Made by a program: the position numbers and the translations under genes. Under the pieces are notes generated by a model, which saw only the letters and a program-made list of their open reading frames with translations, did no database searches and was not told the origin of the DNA. Below, piece after piece: positions 1 through 10,395 of a stretch of DNA of 64,000 nucleotides (positions within the stretch are counted from its first letter, which is position 1; every line of letters starts with the position of its first letter). Source of the DNA: Neodontobutis hainanensis (lineage: Eukaryota; Chordata; Actinopteri; Gobiiformes; Odontobutidae); NCBI GenBank assembly GCA_024349245.1, contig JALDNG010000048.1, positions 7,478,501 through 7,542,500 of the forward strand, written 5' to 3'.

Positions 1-141
1 AGGCAACACTACACAGCCGGTTGTCAACATGGAAGCCACGTTAGTGCTGCTAGTTAACATGGCCAGCAGTAGAGCGGACACCAGAGCAGTTTAATCGTTT
101 TTGTTCTTTGCTGGTTATTCAAAACCAAGACGAGAGCAGAA

Positions 142-324
142 ATGAATGACCTTTCAGTAGCAGCATACTTCACGTTGAATGTTTTGGACTAGCCACGCGA
201 GCTGAGCTACAAGGAACAGAGCTTCCATGATGAGTTACGGGAAATGAAGAAAGAGCAATATTTTCTTCTGTTTGATACGTTTTTAAAGTTGTTCAGAAAG
301 CAACCTGTTGTAGCTGCGAGGTAA
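142..324 (+). pseudogene. Degraded coding relic, possibly PIF/Harbinger transposase N-terminus
   Basis: One frame runs from an ATG at 142 to TAA at 322-324 with a single in-frame TAG at 190. After that stop it reads ...YKEQSFHDELREMKKEQYF... and ends in GAG|GTAAAG (GT at 321-322), which looks like a splice donor. The spacing of aromatic and acidic residues resembles the N-terminal segment of fish PIF/Harbinger-derived transposases, but no catalytic residue lies in this short piece. The family call is weak; it could be chance. Confidence 0.25.
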
Positions 325-649
325 AGGAAAGCTAAATTTACTCATGGTGCCTTTCCTCACCAATAGGCTTTTTATTAGGAGAGCTTTGATAATGAGCTGT
401 TGTTGTATTACTACTATAGTTTTAAAAATTCAAATTAAACACATAGGCTACAGCCTGGTTTGTTAAATAAAAGGTAGAGCTGTGAAGTTATCAATCAAAT
501 CATGATATAAAAAAAGAATATTAAATTATCTCTCATTCTTCTGTTGCTATTGATATCTGTAGGTCCACGGTTCAGCTTAATAAGCTGAACAAACAATAAA
601 GCATTTAGTCCCTGCAATAAAAAATAAAATAGTAGACTATTTATTCATT

Positions 650-880
650 CATTCATTTTCTACCGCTTTGTCCTGTTAGGGGTTGCGGGTGACTGGAGCC
701 TATCCCAGCAGCTTTGGGCCTGAGGCGGGGTACACACTGGACAGTGGCCAGTTAGTCGCAGGGCTGACATATAGAGACAAACATTGACTGACAACCATTC
801 ACTCTCACATTCATTCACTAGGGACAATTTAGAGTTGCCAATTAACCTATACATACATGTCTTTGGACGGTGGGAAATTG
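650..880. repeat. Teleost interspersed repeat (LINE-associated 3' type)
   Basis: The block begins with (ATTC)n and then gives ggagcctatcccag, ggcggggtacacactggac, ggccagttagtcgcaggg, acaatttagagttgcc and catgtctttggacggtggg in order. This order is a familiar teleost dispersed repeat. A second, shorter copy lies at 22795-22880 in the same orientation. Exact family not determined. Confidence 0.6.
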
Positions 881-891
881 TAGACTATGTA

Positions 892-892
<1 letters not shown>

Positions 893-951
<59 letters not shown>
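893..951 (+). repeat. (TTA)n microsatellite
   Basis: About 19 near-perfect TTA/ATT units directly follow the interspersed repeat at 650-880 and may have grown from its tail. Confidence 0.95.
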
Positions 952-954
<3 letters not shown>

Positions 955-1109
955 ATTATGTAATTATTATTATTACTACTTTTACCTCTCCCTGCTCTTA
1001 ATCCCCCCATAACAGTTTATGTAACCTTTGGCCACCACACCGAGGCACTTTGCCCAGAGGAAACACAGCAAATAGTTTTTAATAATGCAATAATATTATA
1101 TATTATAAT

Positions 1110-1245
1110 TTTGGAACTTCTGGAACAAAGTGATTTGAAATGATGAGAGCAAAATTGTACTTTTTGGCCACAACCATAAACGTTACATTTGGAGAGCAGT
1201 CAACAGGGCCTATGAAAGGTAAGCCACTCCTACTGTTAAACATGG
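1110..1245 (+). mobile_element. Tc1/mariner transposase fragment
   Basis: The segment gives ttctggaacaaagtgatttg, ggccacaaccataaacgtta, catttggagagcagtcaaca and gttaaacatgg in order. This corresponds to the middle of a Tc1-like transposase gene (the WSDE...LFG...KRYVWR region). The frame is broken: the codons for the conserved W-S-D step are frameshifted. It is homologous to part of the larger relic at 50575-51240. No inverted terminal repeats are visible. Confidence 0.7.
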
Positions 1246-3365
1246 AAATTAAACATGTACTTTCTTTAATTGAACGTCAAGTAAAAAAAAAAAAAGAAAA
1301 AAAATACAAAGAAGAAGAAACAAATTTAATCCAAGCCAAGGGCCAACCAAACAGTTCCTTTTCTCTTTATTAAATTGAGTAACTCCAAACTGGAAGCTAT
1401 TGAGAGGCTGGGAGGTTTGTTGCTGCTTTGCTTGTGTCACAACACACAGCTCACTCCCACAGATCAGATTTCACTCAGTCAGCTTTTCGAGAAAACAGAA
1501 AGCTGGTCTGTCCTTATCTGCAGAGTCTTGCTGGCTCCACATTTGCATTTGTATGTGCTCTAAATTGGCCCTGGGGCTATTAGTGCAGGAATAAAGTCAC
1601 GTACCCTCAGGGGGCCAGGTGTGTGACAGCGTTTTAGCATTTTTCAGGTATGCGAGAGCCTTGGGCTAAAACACAAGGTCAGCGTCCCGTCCAACAGCCA
1701 CAACCTGCCTTTGAAAAATAACATGATGGTAGACATCAAATGTTATAGTACTCAGAGGTGAAAGAGCTGCTGGCCTTTAGCTCGTCCTCCAGCGTTTTAC
1801 TGCACCGCAGCTGCTCACGCTTTTGTTGTAAATCACACAACAATTTTATATAAAGGAAACTTTTACACACAGGAAGTAACACCTTCACACAGGGCTTGCA
1901 AAAATGTTTTAAATACCTGGTAGCCTGTCGGGCAGGTACTCAACACTAAATAACTCTGCCCATGCAAAAAAAATTAAATAAAAGAATAATCAAGAATAAT
2001 CATTGAGTTTTCAAATGAGCTGGGCAATGAATTTTGGAAGAGAAAGATGCGTAATATGTTCATATTTAAGAGTCTGATGCAGGTCATTATGTACTGGCTG
2101 CTCTGTGAAGTGCTCAGTGCGCAGACACCGCACCTGCTGCTGACCAGCTCACACTCGTCAGAGCTACAGCAGCGGGAGAATTAAGCAACAGGCGACGGCT
2201 TCTCTTCACGCCAACAGAGTAAAACTTTAGCAGTTATTTTCCAGAGAAAGTGGTCAAAAAGTGTAGCCAATACTAGAACTCTGCAGAAAAACAGAGCTGT
2301 CTTGTCTTTTGTTTCTCCGCACTCTGCAGCAACAAATGCCACGAGTGGTGGATACAAACAGAAGAGACGCTAAAGGATTAGCAAAAAATGACCAGCCGGG
2401 CAAAAGTTACTTTCCAAGCTTCCAACTTATAGCTGATAATGCTTTAGATATGATTATGAGCGGACAGTAAACTTCAAAAGTAACCCTATTTGCACTAAAG
2501 CGCCGCTATAGGTGTTAATTTTGTAAATCTTTAATTATCACAAACACAGTTACTTTCACCAACCACACATTCTTGTGGTGTGAGCAAGAAGTAGGATTTA
2601 TATCAAGAGTTGAGCTCAATGCACCTCAAACAGTTCTACAACACACCTTTTTCCCTTGCAGTAGGTAGATGACCACTGACCTACTGGGAAACCTGATAAA
2701 TGAGTCATATTGCCCCTGTGATGTTTTTGTTTAGAAAAGTGGTAGGAAAAGTGTAGCAGCTGTGTGGGACTTGTACTACTACTTACTTATGCAAATTAGC
2801 TTGTGCTTCAGAGTGCTTTTTGCATTGTAAAACTTGGCCTATTCATAGTTTTCACATGACATCACATTCTTTGTGAAAACGTTCTTCTGAAGCAAAAAGT
2901 GTAAAGGGTAGATTGTAAAGACCAAATTACAGAAGCAGGGCTGAAAAATCTCAAGTAGAATAACCTTGTGTTTTGCTGTTGTGTAAAAGGTGATCTAAAC
3001 ATTCACTGTTCCAAACCAAGGGAAACTGAACCCGTTGTCACTGCTTCTGCTGTTGGAGACCACCGTTATAGACAAATCTTTTGCCCTCAAGGTCACTGCA
3101 AATGTAATGTGACTGAAAACTATCAATAGAGAAAGGCTTAATTCAACTCAGTATCAAACCTAAACTGCTTTATTTTGATTGTGAGAGTAATGGATGCTGC
3201 TGCTACTACTGTTAAGTGATGAGCAACATTTAAAACAATATACATTTGAATTTTTTTTAGGTCAAAAGCAAAAGAACCGCTAAAAAATAATATACATTTT
3301 ACTTTATAGCTATACAATTGTGTAAAAAATATGCTAATCTCAAACTACATGATGGATGTGGTTTT

Positions 3366-3714
3366 GTTGGGCAGCAGTGGCTCAGTAGTAGAACGGCCGT
3401 CCTTCAACCGGAAGGTAGTAGGTTCGATTCCCGCCCTCCCCACAGTTCCCACTGTCGTTGTGTCCTTGGGCAAGACATTTAACCCACCTTGCCTCCAGTG
3501 TCCGTAGCACTGGTGTATGAATGTGTGTGACTGTGGAGGTGTGTTTGATGGTGGTAGGAGAAGATTGAGCACGGTTTGTGTGGCAGCCCCCCTCTCTGTC
3601 TGCCTGAGGAGTGGATGTGTGTGAATGGGGTGAGTGGAAGCACGATGTAAACCGCTTTGGGTGCCCGAGAATGGTGCAGGAAAGCGCTATATAAATGCAT
3701 GCCATTTACCATTT
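3366..3714 (+). mobile_element. tRNA-headed SINE-like element, near full length
   Basis: The head carries pol III promoter boxes: an A-box-like tggctcagtagt at 3378-3389 and a B box ggttcgattcc at 3421-3431. Next comes tgtccttgggcaagacattt, then a GTGTGTGAATG-rich middle, then the tail cgctttgggtgcccgag and aaagcgctatataaatgc, ending in ccatttaccattt. Other copies, 5'-truncated, sit in both arms of the inverted duplication (15.8 and 17.8 kb). The same head with a different tail is at 49552-49765. This copy lies inside arglu1 intron 1, on the opposite strand. Confidence 0.75.
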
Positions 3715-4435
3715 GTTTCTAGAAAACATTTTTTTTTGTAATTTTTTCCACTGTCTTACAGTTAGGACTGCACAATATAAGGAAAACATCTGATATTTTG
3801 TTTATTTATTGCAATGATCATATGAGCTTCTATTTATGAATGCCGCCTTTGGCAAAGTAAAAGTTTAAGTGATGGTTGGTTCCACTGGTGCCACTCACTT
3901 TTAGATTTGGTTATAAGGTTTGACTGAACATTTATGTTGACATGCCAAAGGTGGACGTCTTTTACACTAAATATAAAAAGGTTTAATGTGGCAAATGTTG
4001 AGACTGTGACTGCAATAAATGTTATGTATCCATATCCATTTTTGAAGTATGATATTTTTACCATACCACAATACAAACAATGTTTAGCCACATGTGCTTC
4101 CCTCCAATATGCAACAGAGTTAAGATAATAAAATTATATATATAATATTATATAATATTGTTATCCTTATTAAACTCAAATTTGTTTATTTTTTCTTTTG
4201 TAATGATCTTTACTGTTGCAAAGGTTCAATATGTGTCCAGTGGAACCTATAAAGAAATATTTTAACTTAGTGAACATAGAGTTACTACACATTTTTGTTA
4301 TTTTCATGCAATGTGTACTCTTACAGTGAAGTAACTAATACATTTTCATTGATAAACTACTTAAAATAACATTTCCTTGGTTTGCACTCTTCACTCTGAA
4401 AATGAGTGTGACAGGTCTCCCTGAGGAGGCCGGGC

Positions 4436-4482
4436 CTTGCTAATGCTAACATTAGCATAGCCTTAGCTTAGCATTAGCTTGC
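4436..4482. repeat. TTAGC/GCTAA motif cluster with palindrome
   Basis: Alternating GCTAATGCTAACATTAGC and TTAGCTTAGCATTAGC motifs occur inside intron 1. The core TGCTAACATTAGCA is nearly self-complementary. Such runs are common low-complexity sequence in fish. Confidence 0.5.
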
Positions 4483-4598
4483 CAACAGCTAAATGCAAAG
4501 AACAGAGGCAAGCAAGTAAAGCTAACTAGCATAGCATATGTTGGCACTGCGATGAAAAAGGGGGATGTTCTGTTCATTGAGTATTAAATTATACGCAC

Positions 4599-4930
4599 AT
4601 TTTTCGTTGTCGTTCCATTTCTGCCCGCCTTTCCTCCTCCTCCTTCTTCTGCTTCTCGTCCAGGGCACTTCTCTTGCTCAGAGTCCGGCCGAAGATGTCG
4701 ATGCGCTCAGGCGGCGAGGCGGGTCGTTCTCTGCGGGACGAAGCTGTGGTGGACCGGGACCGAGAGCGTGATTCTCTGCGTCGGTTCCTTTTCGATTCCC
4801 GGGATTTGGACCTCTTTTTTGAACGCTCCCTATCCCGAGACCTAGACCGAGATCGGCTTCTCTTCTTGCTGTGCTTGCTGCTTTTAGTATGTTTGGACCG
4901 AGAAGAGCTGCGACTCCGAGAGCGGCCCAT
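4599..4930 (-). CDS. arglu1: Arginine and glutamate rich protein 1, first coding exon (partial gene)
   Basis: ARGLU1 is a nuclear SR-like protein that couples transcription (Mediator, nuclear receptors) with alternative splicing. The exon reads from an ATG at 4930-4928 in a strong context (AACATGG) and encodes about 110 residues. Residues 1-65 are an Arg/Ser-rich domain full of RS, SRSRS and SKHSKK runs. Then comes the conserved block PERIDIFGRTLSKRS (about 77-91), followed by the start of the Glu/Lys/Arg-rich helical region (DEKQKKEEEERRAEMERQRK). The exon ends in the codon fragment AT at 4600-4599, followed by GTGCGT (GT at 4598-4597), a phase-2 donor; family members have Ile at this position, which fits ATH across the junction. 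The later exons encoding the long coiled-coil half (full length about 270 residues in the family) are not in the window. The ...KKEEEE.RAEMERQR wording recalls the arglu1b paralogue, but that assignment is from memory. Confidence 0.93.
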
Positions 4931-5118
4931 GTTGACTGCCTCCGTTTACCCTAAACTAAGTGCCTTGTAGTCGATATGTGCTCAATATCAGCCGCCCGTT
5001 GTCTTCTATAAATAATTTTCAATACAAACGACCCTGTTTGCCCCGTTAACAACTATATTATGTTGAAAAAATCATTTAAAAGTGGTTGTTGTTTTGCCCT
5101 CCTAACGCGTTTCCACGA

Positions 5119-5129
5119 AAGATGGCGGA
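5119..5129 (+). promoter_or_regulatory. YY1 binding site
   Basis: AAGATGGCGGA matches the long YY1 consensus AAGATGGCGGC at 10 of 11 positions. It lies on the plus strand, opposite to arglu1. Long YY1 sites of this kind usually sit just downstream of a start site in the sense direction. Confidence 0.6.
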
Positions 5130-5146
5130 TTGTCGACAGTTATAGT

Positions 5147-5164
5147 TTCCCAGCATGCAACGCG
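5147..5164 (+). promoter_or_regulatory. ZNF143/Staf (SBS) binding site
   Basis: The core TTCCCAGCATGCAACGCG closely matches the known ZNF143/THAP11 promoter element (ACTACAANTCCCAGMATGCMNYGCG type). The preceding TATAG loosely fits the ACTACA extension. The site lies about 220 bp upstream of the arglu1 ATG. This element is typical of CpG-type and bidirectional housekeeping promoters. Confidence 0.75.
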
Positions 5165-5230
5165 GCCTTCGGCATTTTCCGTCGGTCTTCGGAACTTTTG
5201 AACAATGTCGTTTTCGCAGCTATTGAAATA

Positions 5231-7394
5231 GTTTGTCTTTATTTTTTCAGAAAAAAAGCTTTATTCGTTTAATTGACTCAGAAAAATCCAATCACAATAA
5301 ATTTATTTTTAAAAAATCAATTTGTGTATTGTCTTAAACCTTGATTGGGGTAAATAATACAAATATAATAGGCTGTAGGTGATGCCCATACTGAGGTTTA
5401 CTTATGAGTCATCTCTCAGAAGTCTTGGTGTGGAGGCTCACTTGAAATTGAAATCAATAAGTGCTAATCAGTTTGTCCTTAAAATCCCTCAGAGTAAGGG
5501 TCTAATCAGCTCTGGGGACGCTTTTACCACATCAATATGTAGCTTTTGTCAAAAATATCTCAAATTTACATATAGCATCGCACTCACAATGACAGAGCTG
5601 TTTATAGTAACACAATGTTGGCCACTATCACATGGCCAAGTCGCAGGGTTGGCTAATCACAACCAATGCCATCTAGAAATGGGGAATTGACAAATGATAA
5701 AAGATACTGTAGGCTTCGGTGCTTCCTCATAAAAAAAATAATAAAACTGGAATTAACACATATGTATAGACATACCAAAAGTTTGTAGCTTCTTAGCATT
5801 TTTGCTAATGGTCTATTTGAAGTCCAGGACAGATATATCCCTGGACATGTTTTTGTTTTTTTGGGGGTCTCATGTATCATTCTTTTGTGCCACTTACTCT
5901 TATTCAAAAGGCATTTATTCAATACACTATAATTGCTTCTTGATTTCTGTTTTAAATTATTTTTCATTCCAAGATTATTTAAACAACAAGTATTTTAAGT
6001 GTTTTTAGTGTTAATGGAACTTGACTGTTCAAATGAATGATTATGAAGTACTGTCACTTTATGTTTCCATGTGGGTATATATTTATTTGTTGTTATTTGA
6101 TGTTTCTAGAAAACATTCACAACTACATTTATAACACAAAGCTTTAAACCAACTGCACATTTTGTCCCAGTTCGACCTATATTTAACCTAAAATCTCTGT
6201 TTTTATCTGCGCTGTTAAAAACTGTGACATTACCATCAGATAACCAAGCAACAGACCGAGCAAAAGAGGGAATAAAATCACTTCACAATGACACAGTCCT
6301 GCAGAAAAAGCCTACCATCCCACTCTGGCAAAATCAGGCCATTGTGATAATCCTCCCCAGAGTGCTGCGCCTAAAATAAACTGCCATTACTATATTTAAA
6401 AGCACATAACTCAACAGACCCGAAAGGGTCACACTGCATCAACTTCAGGACAATTCCTTTTGTCATTTTGCGCTTTTTCCCCTAATCGTCTCTCAAGGTT
6501 TAATTTTAGAAGAAGAGAGAAAGAATGATTTGTTCAGTAGGCCGCATGAACACGAAGAAGTCTTGTAGCTGTTTGGAGATGATGAAAGCTGTCAGATGAG
6601 TCGCTTTCATGCCGTGCGCCGGAGCGTGAGGCGATACGGTAAAAGGCTGAGCTGTTGTCAAAGTCAATGTGAGACGCACAGGAGACGTTTAACTTCCAAC
6701 TGGATTCAAACAAAAGGAGGAACAGAGATATAATTTTAAGCCCTGTTCAGATCTGGCATGAAGATGTACTTGTCACAGTTAGTGTTAGCATGTCTTCTAC
6801 GTGTGATGTGACCAGACACACCAGAAAAACCCACCTTTATTCTCCTATTCATCATGTTATGCTCCACCAACGACATTGTTTTTGATGTTCTTCTGGTATA
6901 ATGCATTATGTCAACACCCCACAAGCTCATATCACAGCTGAACAAAAGCACTACATAGCACATGGCTAATAACATTTCTAACTGTGGACATTTGATACAT
7001 CTGTATGAGTTCCCTTCAGAAGGATACTGATTGTATAGCCGTCAAGCTCCAGCTTGCCTCTGTCAGTACATGCAGAGCTTAAGTCAGACTATGGTCACAT
7101 CTCGATTAGCTAACAATAAACCTTGTGTGTATAACGCAAAAAATCAAATAAAATTGGCTAATTTTCTCAGTAATCACAGCACACACATGAATACAAGTCA
7201 GAAAAACCCTCCATTAATAGTGAAATGTTATACATTACTGGTTATAACTCTAGCCTAGCAGAATGATGACAGGTCCTCTACTGGCACTGCATCTTTAGAC
7301 AAGGCCCAACATAAAAAGACTAGAATATTCCACAAATAAATGTGTCCATTCATTGTGCTCCTACAACTGTACAGAACAGTTTAAAAATTAATTT
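5231..7394. other. Intergenic sequence, no gene recognised
   Basis: AT-rich unique-looking DNA upstream of arglu1. The only open frames are short and show no family resemblance. A repeat-free patch at 6480-6680 is slightly richer in GC. Confidence 0.5.
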
Positions 7395-7600
7395 ACTTAA
7401 GTTGTGTCTCTTGAAGGGGGACAATTGGTAAAACAATTGTGAAATATGCACTTATGCAAGAGCACGGAGACCTGATTCCAACGAGATCAGACGAGGAATT
7501 TGCCCAAAGTCAGCCCCCTCTCTCTCACCCTGTTTCCTCTCTACCTATACTGTCAATCAAACAATAAAAGGCAAAAAGGCCACAAAAAATATATTAAAAA
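7395..7600 (+). mobile_element. Degenerate SINE-like element
   Basis: The order gttgtgtctcttgaaggggg, a decayed pol III-like stretch (ggagacctgattccaac as a poor B box), a C/T-rich ctctctctcaccctgtttcc tract and then caataaaaggcaaaaaggcc matches the layout of a fish SINE with an aataaaaggcaaaaa tail. Decay is heavy and the family is uncertain. Confidence 0.4.
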
Positions 7601-8164
7601 AAAACAACATTGGTGTCACTCTTCTCAGCTGTGTATAGCCTTGTTTCCACGGCATGGTACAAGTCAGCTCAGTCCTTCTCATTTTGATCCAAGCTGGCTC
7701 TACAAGGCTTACATTTCCACTCTGCTGGGTTCATACGTAAACGCAGTGGTGTCTCTAAATGAAATGTGAATATAAATAAAATCCTGTAGTGAAGTAGCGA
7801 GAGGCTGGAGGTACAAGCCCACATTTGCTGCAGTAAAGAAGTAAAAAAATAACTGAACATTAAATTCATAGCACTGCAAGAATTTACTATAATTTAGGGG
7901 TTCACTATTTAATGCCACATGTTCTGCTTGTGTTTAATGCAAAAAAGACTATGAAAACAAGGTTTTAATTCACCAAGTGAGAGCCGTAGAACACCAACTC
8001 TGAACAAGACATACTTCTTTTAAATCACTTTTTCCGTGACTCTGTTTAAAATGTTGCTTCAAAAGTTTTATATTTCGTATAGAGATACGACTTTTCTGGC
8101 AGTTCTGTGACGTTATTGTTTAAGTGGCAGACATCCCTCCCGCCTCTGGACCCAGTAGAGTGCC

Positions 8165-8270
8165 TCTGATTCAAGATTTTATTATTTGTCCTGAAGGAAA
8201 TTTGTCTTGGACACACAGGCTATCACACAAAGAGTACAAATACTCACTATTCACAGGCATTAAACATGAC
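8165..8270 (-). mobile_element. LINE 3' tail fragment
   Basis: agattttattatttgtcctg followed by aaggaaatttgtcttggaca is the reverse complement of a common fish LINE 3' end (…tgtccaagacaaatttcc…gacaataaa…). About 1.6 kb to the right is a reverse transcriptase fragment in the same orientation, possibly from a related element. Confidence 0.5.
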
Positions 8271-8309
8271 ACTTAAATGCAAAAAACTCTACAAGGAGTC
8301 AGGGGGTTA

Positions 8310-8440
8310 CACGTATTGATCTGACCCATACTGTACCCCCAGTGGAAATGAGGCTCATGTGTCCTCACAGTGGTACAATACGGTTTGCTTTTTGGGGACA
8401 CCTTTTGATGATGGAAACATTCCTGTACTAACCCAAAGTG
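8310..8440 (-). mobile_element. MITE-like fragment
   Basis: The reverse complement begins gcctcatttccactgggggt acagtatgggtca. Adjacent to it lies a second end (gtttccatcatcaaaaggtg in reverse complement). The same signature occurs at 15328, 17135-17262 and 54565, indicating a dispersed non-autonomous family. Confidence 0.45.
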
Positions 8441-9899
8441 TTTGGTTGAAAATTGATGAATCCAAGTTCAGACTTTAGACTTATTTGAAAAATAACACAG
8501 ATGCAAAGAAATCTGTGAATATCTCCCCAACCCTACATCTCCACCTTCCGCTTTACTTCACGCTTGAAGCCAAATAATCTGTTTTCTGTAACCAATGCTC
8601 AACTTTTATTTTAATGATCTACGAGTACTGCTCTGTTCCAGGAGATGAGAGGACTCAGCATAAAGAGAGACGTCTTGTTCCTCTTTTGCCAGAGAGATGC
8701 TTTATAACTGCCTTTGATGAATAATACAGAACGCTTGGTGGAGGTGGAAAGGGAAAGAGTTTGAGAGCAGCTCCGGTGGGAATTCCAGCCGTGCGTTAAT
8801 GGGAGAATTTGCAGAGTCGTGTTCCCTGCTCTTGGGTGGCTCGGGGTGAGTGTCGAAGAGAAAGGCTTAACGTTGTTAGAAAGAGTTTCAAAGAGCCCAA
8901 AATGGGGGTTTCACGTTTCTCTAATCCCTGTTTGAAAGAAGGATATGTCAGGGAAACAAGCAGACGAGAGCACTAATAATCAGGTGTCAGTCAAGGCTCA
9001 AGAGGTGTCGATGTGACTGAGAAGCTTCTACTGCTAAATGAACTCACACGAGAGAGCACACAAGAGGTCAAATGTGGTCGATATAATGTTGGATGATCAA
9101 ACCAGCAGCATTTCCTGCAACTCACAAGAAATGATTACAAGAGACTGAAGTATGTTGTATTTCACAGTCAGCCCATGTGTTTCTTCTTTAGGCCGGAGAC
9201 AGGAGCTAGGCCTAGTTGGGAGATGGGTCTTTTCATGCAGGACTGGAGTTTGTGTCCCAAGAATAGAGTGCCATCTGAGTCCTGAAGTTTCTGCATTAAA
9301 GGTCTTGTGAATTATGTAATGACATTAATGAATCTTTTTGGCTAACGTCAGGGCAGTCTGACCTGAGTTGAAAGAGTTACAACCATCTGACTATGAGAAT
9401 CTTTTATAGAGAAAGTAACCTCCTCGGTTCCGAAAGCTAGCTGGCTCAAACTGTTTTATGTGAACAGTATAACATTGTGAGTTTCAAATTTACTACTATT
9501 ACTTGTTATATAGGATTAAAGTTATGGTTAAAGTTTTCTACTCCTTTGAGCAAAAATCTATTTCCTCTCTAGACCTGTCTGAAAATAAAATAGTGTAGGT
9601 CTATATTTTCCTAGGAGAAATGTTTGACATAGAGTTTGCAGCAGACCAAAACTGTTGTCTTTGCCTCTCATTTACATGATCTCATAACTCTTTGTGTGGG
9701 TAGCAGCACTAAAAAGTTAAGAACTCACATAAGACACCCTCCAAGACATCTGCTTTCAAACTGAACAAAAAAAAGGTTTATGGTACAGTCCTCACATGAC
9801 CTCAGACGGGGAGACGAGGCTCACAACACATTTTCAACAAATTAAGAAAAATCTATTCAACCTGCAGCTGATTTGCCCCGGTGTTTATGAAAGGGCATT

Positions 9900-10395
9900 A
9901 ATTAAGTCACTTCCTGTTTCCATGTATTCACATACAAACAGTCACGGTAGTTGTTAGGAAGAACCTGGGGTAGCGCTACGTCTTGCACTGAGGCTGTCTC
10001 AGTCTGCCACTGAAGGAGCTGCTCAGAACCTCCACAGTCTGAGGCAGAAGGTGAGAGCTGTTGTCTCTGATGGATGTCAGCTTGGCCAACATCCTCTGTT
10101 GCAGGTGGTTGAGCCCACACAGGTCAATAAAGTCCATGATGACCTGTACTCCAGGTCATTATTTTCAGACACACAGCCAACAATGACCTAGTCATCAAAG
10201 AACTTCTGGAGGTGACAGCTGGTGGTATTGTACTTGAAGTCTGAAGTGTAGAGTGTGAAGAGAAACGGAGAGTACTGTTCCCTGAGGGACATCAGTGCTG
10301 CAGACTCACTTCCTGTTGCCAGTTGCAGAGGTAGTTGATGGTCCATGCAGCCAGGTGCAGCCACAGCAGTCCTACACCAGCAAACCACATTAACG
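9900..10395 (-). pseudogene. Non-LTR retrotransposon reverse transcriptase relic (L2/CR1 type)
   Basis: On the minus strand 10296-10191 reads ...SPFLFTLYTSDFKYN... and then CHLQKFFDD, the region around the reverse transcriptase catalytic (F/Y)xDD box. It continues as VIVGCVSENNDLEYRS after a stop codon. The frame then jumps directly from the NHLQ motif to RMLAKLTSIRDNSSH and the C-terminal end, so roughly the connecting and thumb region is deleted. Several stops and frameshifts show that it is dead. Confidence 0.7.

Larger units (their letters stand above)
1..4598 (-). other. arglu1: arglu1 intron 1 (5' part, continues off the left edge)
   Basis: Downstream of the exon-1 donor nothing on the minus strand resembles the Glu/Arg-rich remainder of ARGLU1, so the whole left end is inferred to be intron 1. 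It holds several repeats listed separately: a coding relic, a LINE-like repeat, an ATT tract, a Tc1 fragment, a complete SINE and a TTAGC cluster. The stretch 1250-3360 has only an A-rich patch near 1279-1320 and no recognisable gene. Confidence 0.6.
4931..5230 (-). promoter_or_regulatory. arglu1: arglu1 promoter and 5' UTR region
   Basis: The segment upstream of the arglu1 ATG is locally richer in CpG (acgcg, gtcgac, cgcgg, cgtcgg) than the surrounding AT-rich DNA. It contains two housekeeping-promoter motifs, a YY1 site and a ZNF143/Staf site, listed separately. No TATA box at a convincing distance was seen. The transcription start cannot be fixed from sequence alone; it probably lies between about 4960 and 5170. 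Confidence 0.65.

Noticed and set aside
1..4590. Search for arglu1 exons 2-4 on the minus strand
   Set aside because: No Glu/Arg-rich coding stretch was found; the rest of the gene is presumed to lie left of the window.
5060..5272. Plus-strand 70-codon frame across the arglu1 promoter
   Set aside because: It overlaps the promoter motifs and has no homology; it is probably chance.
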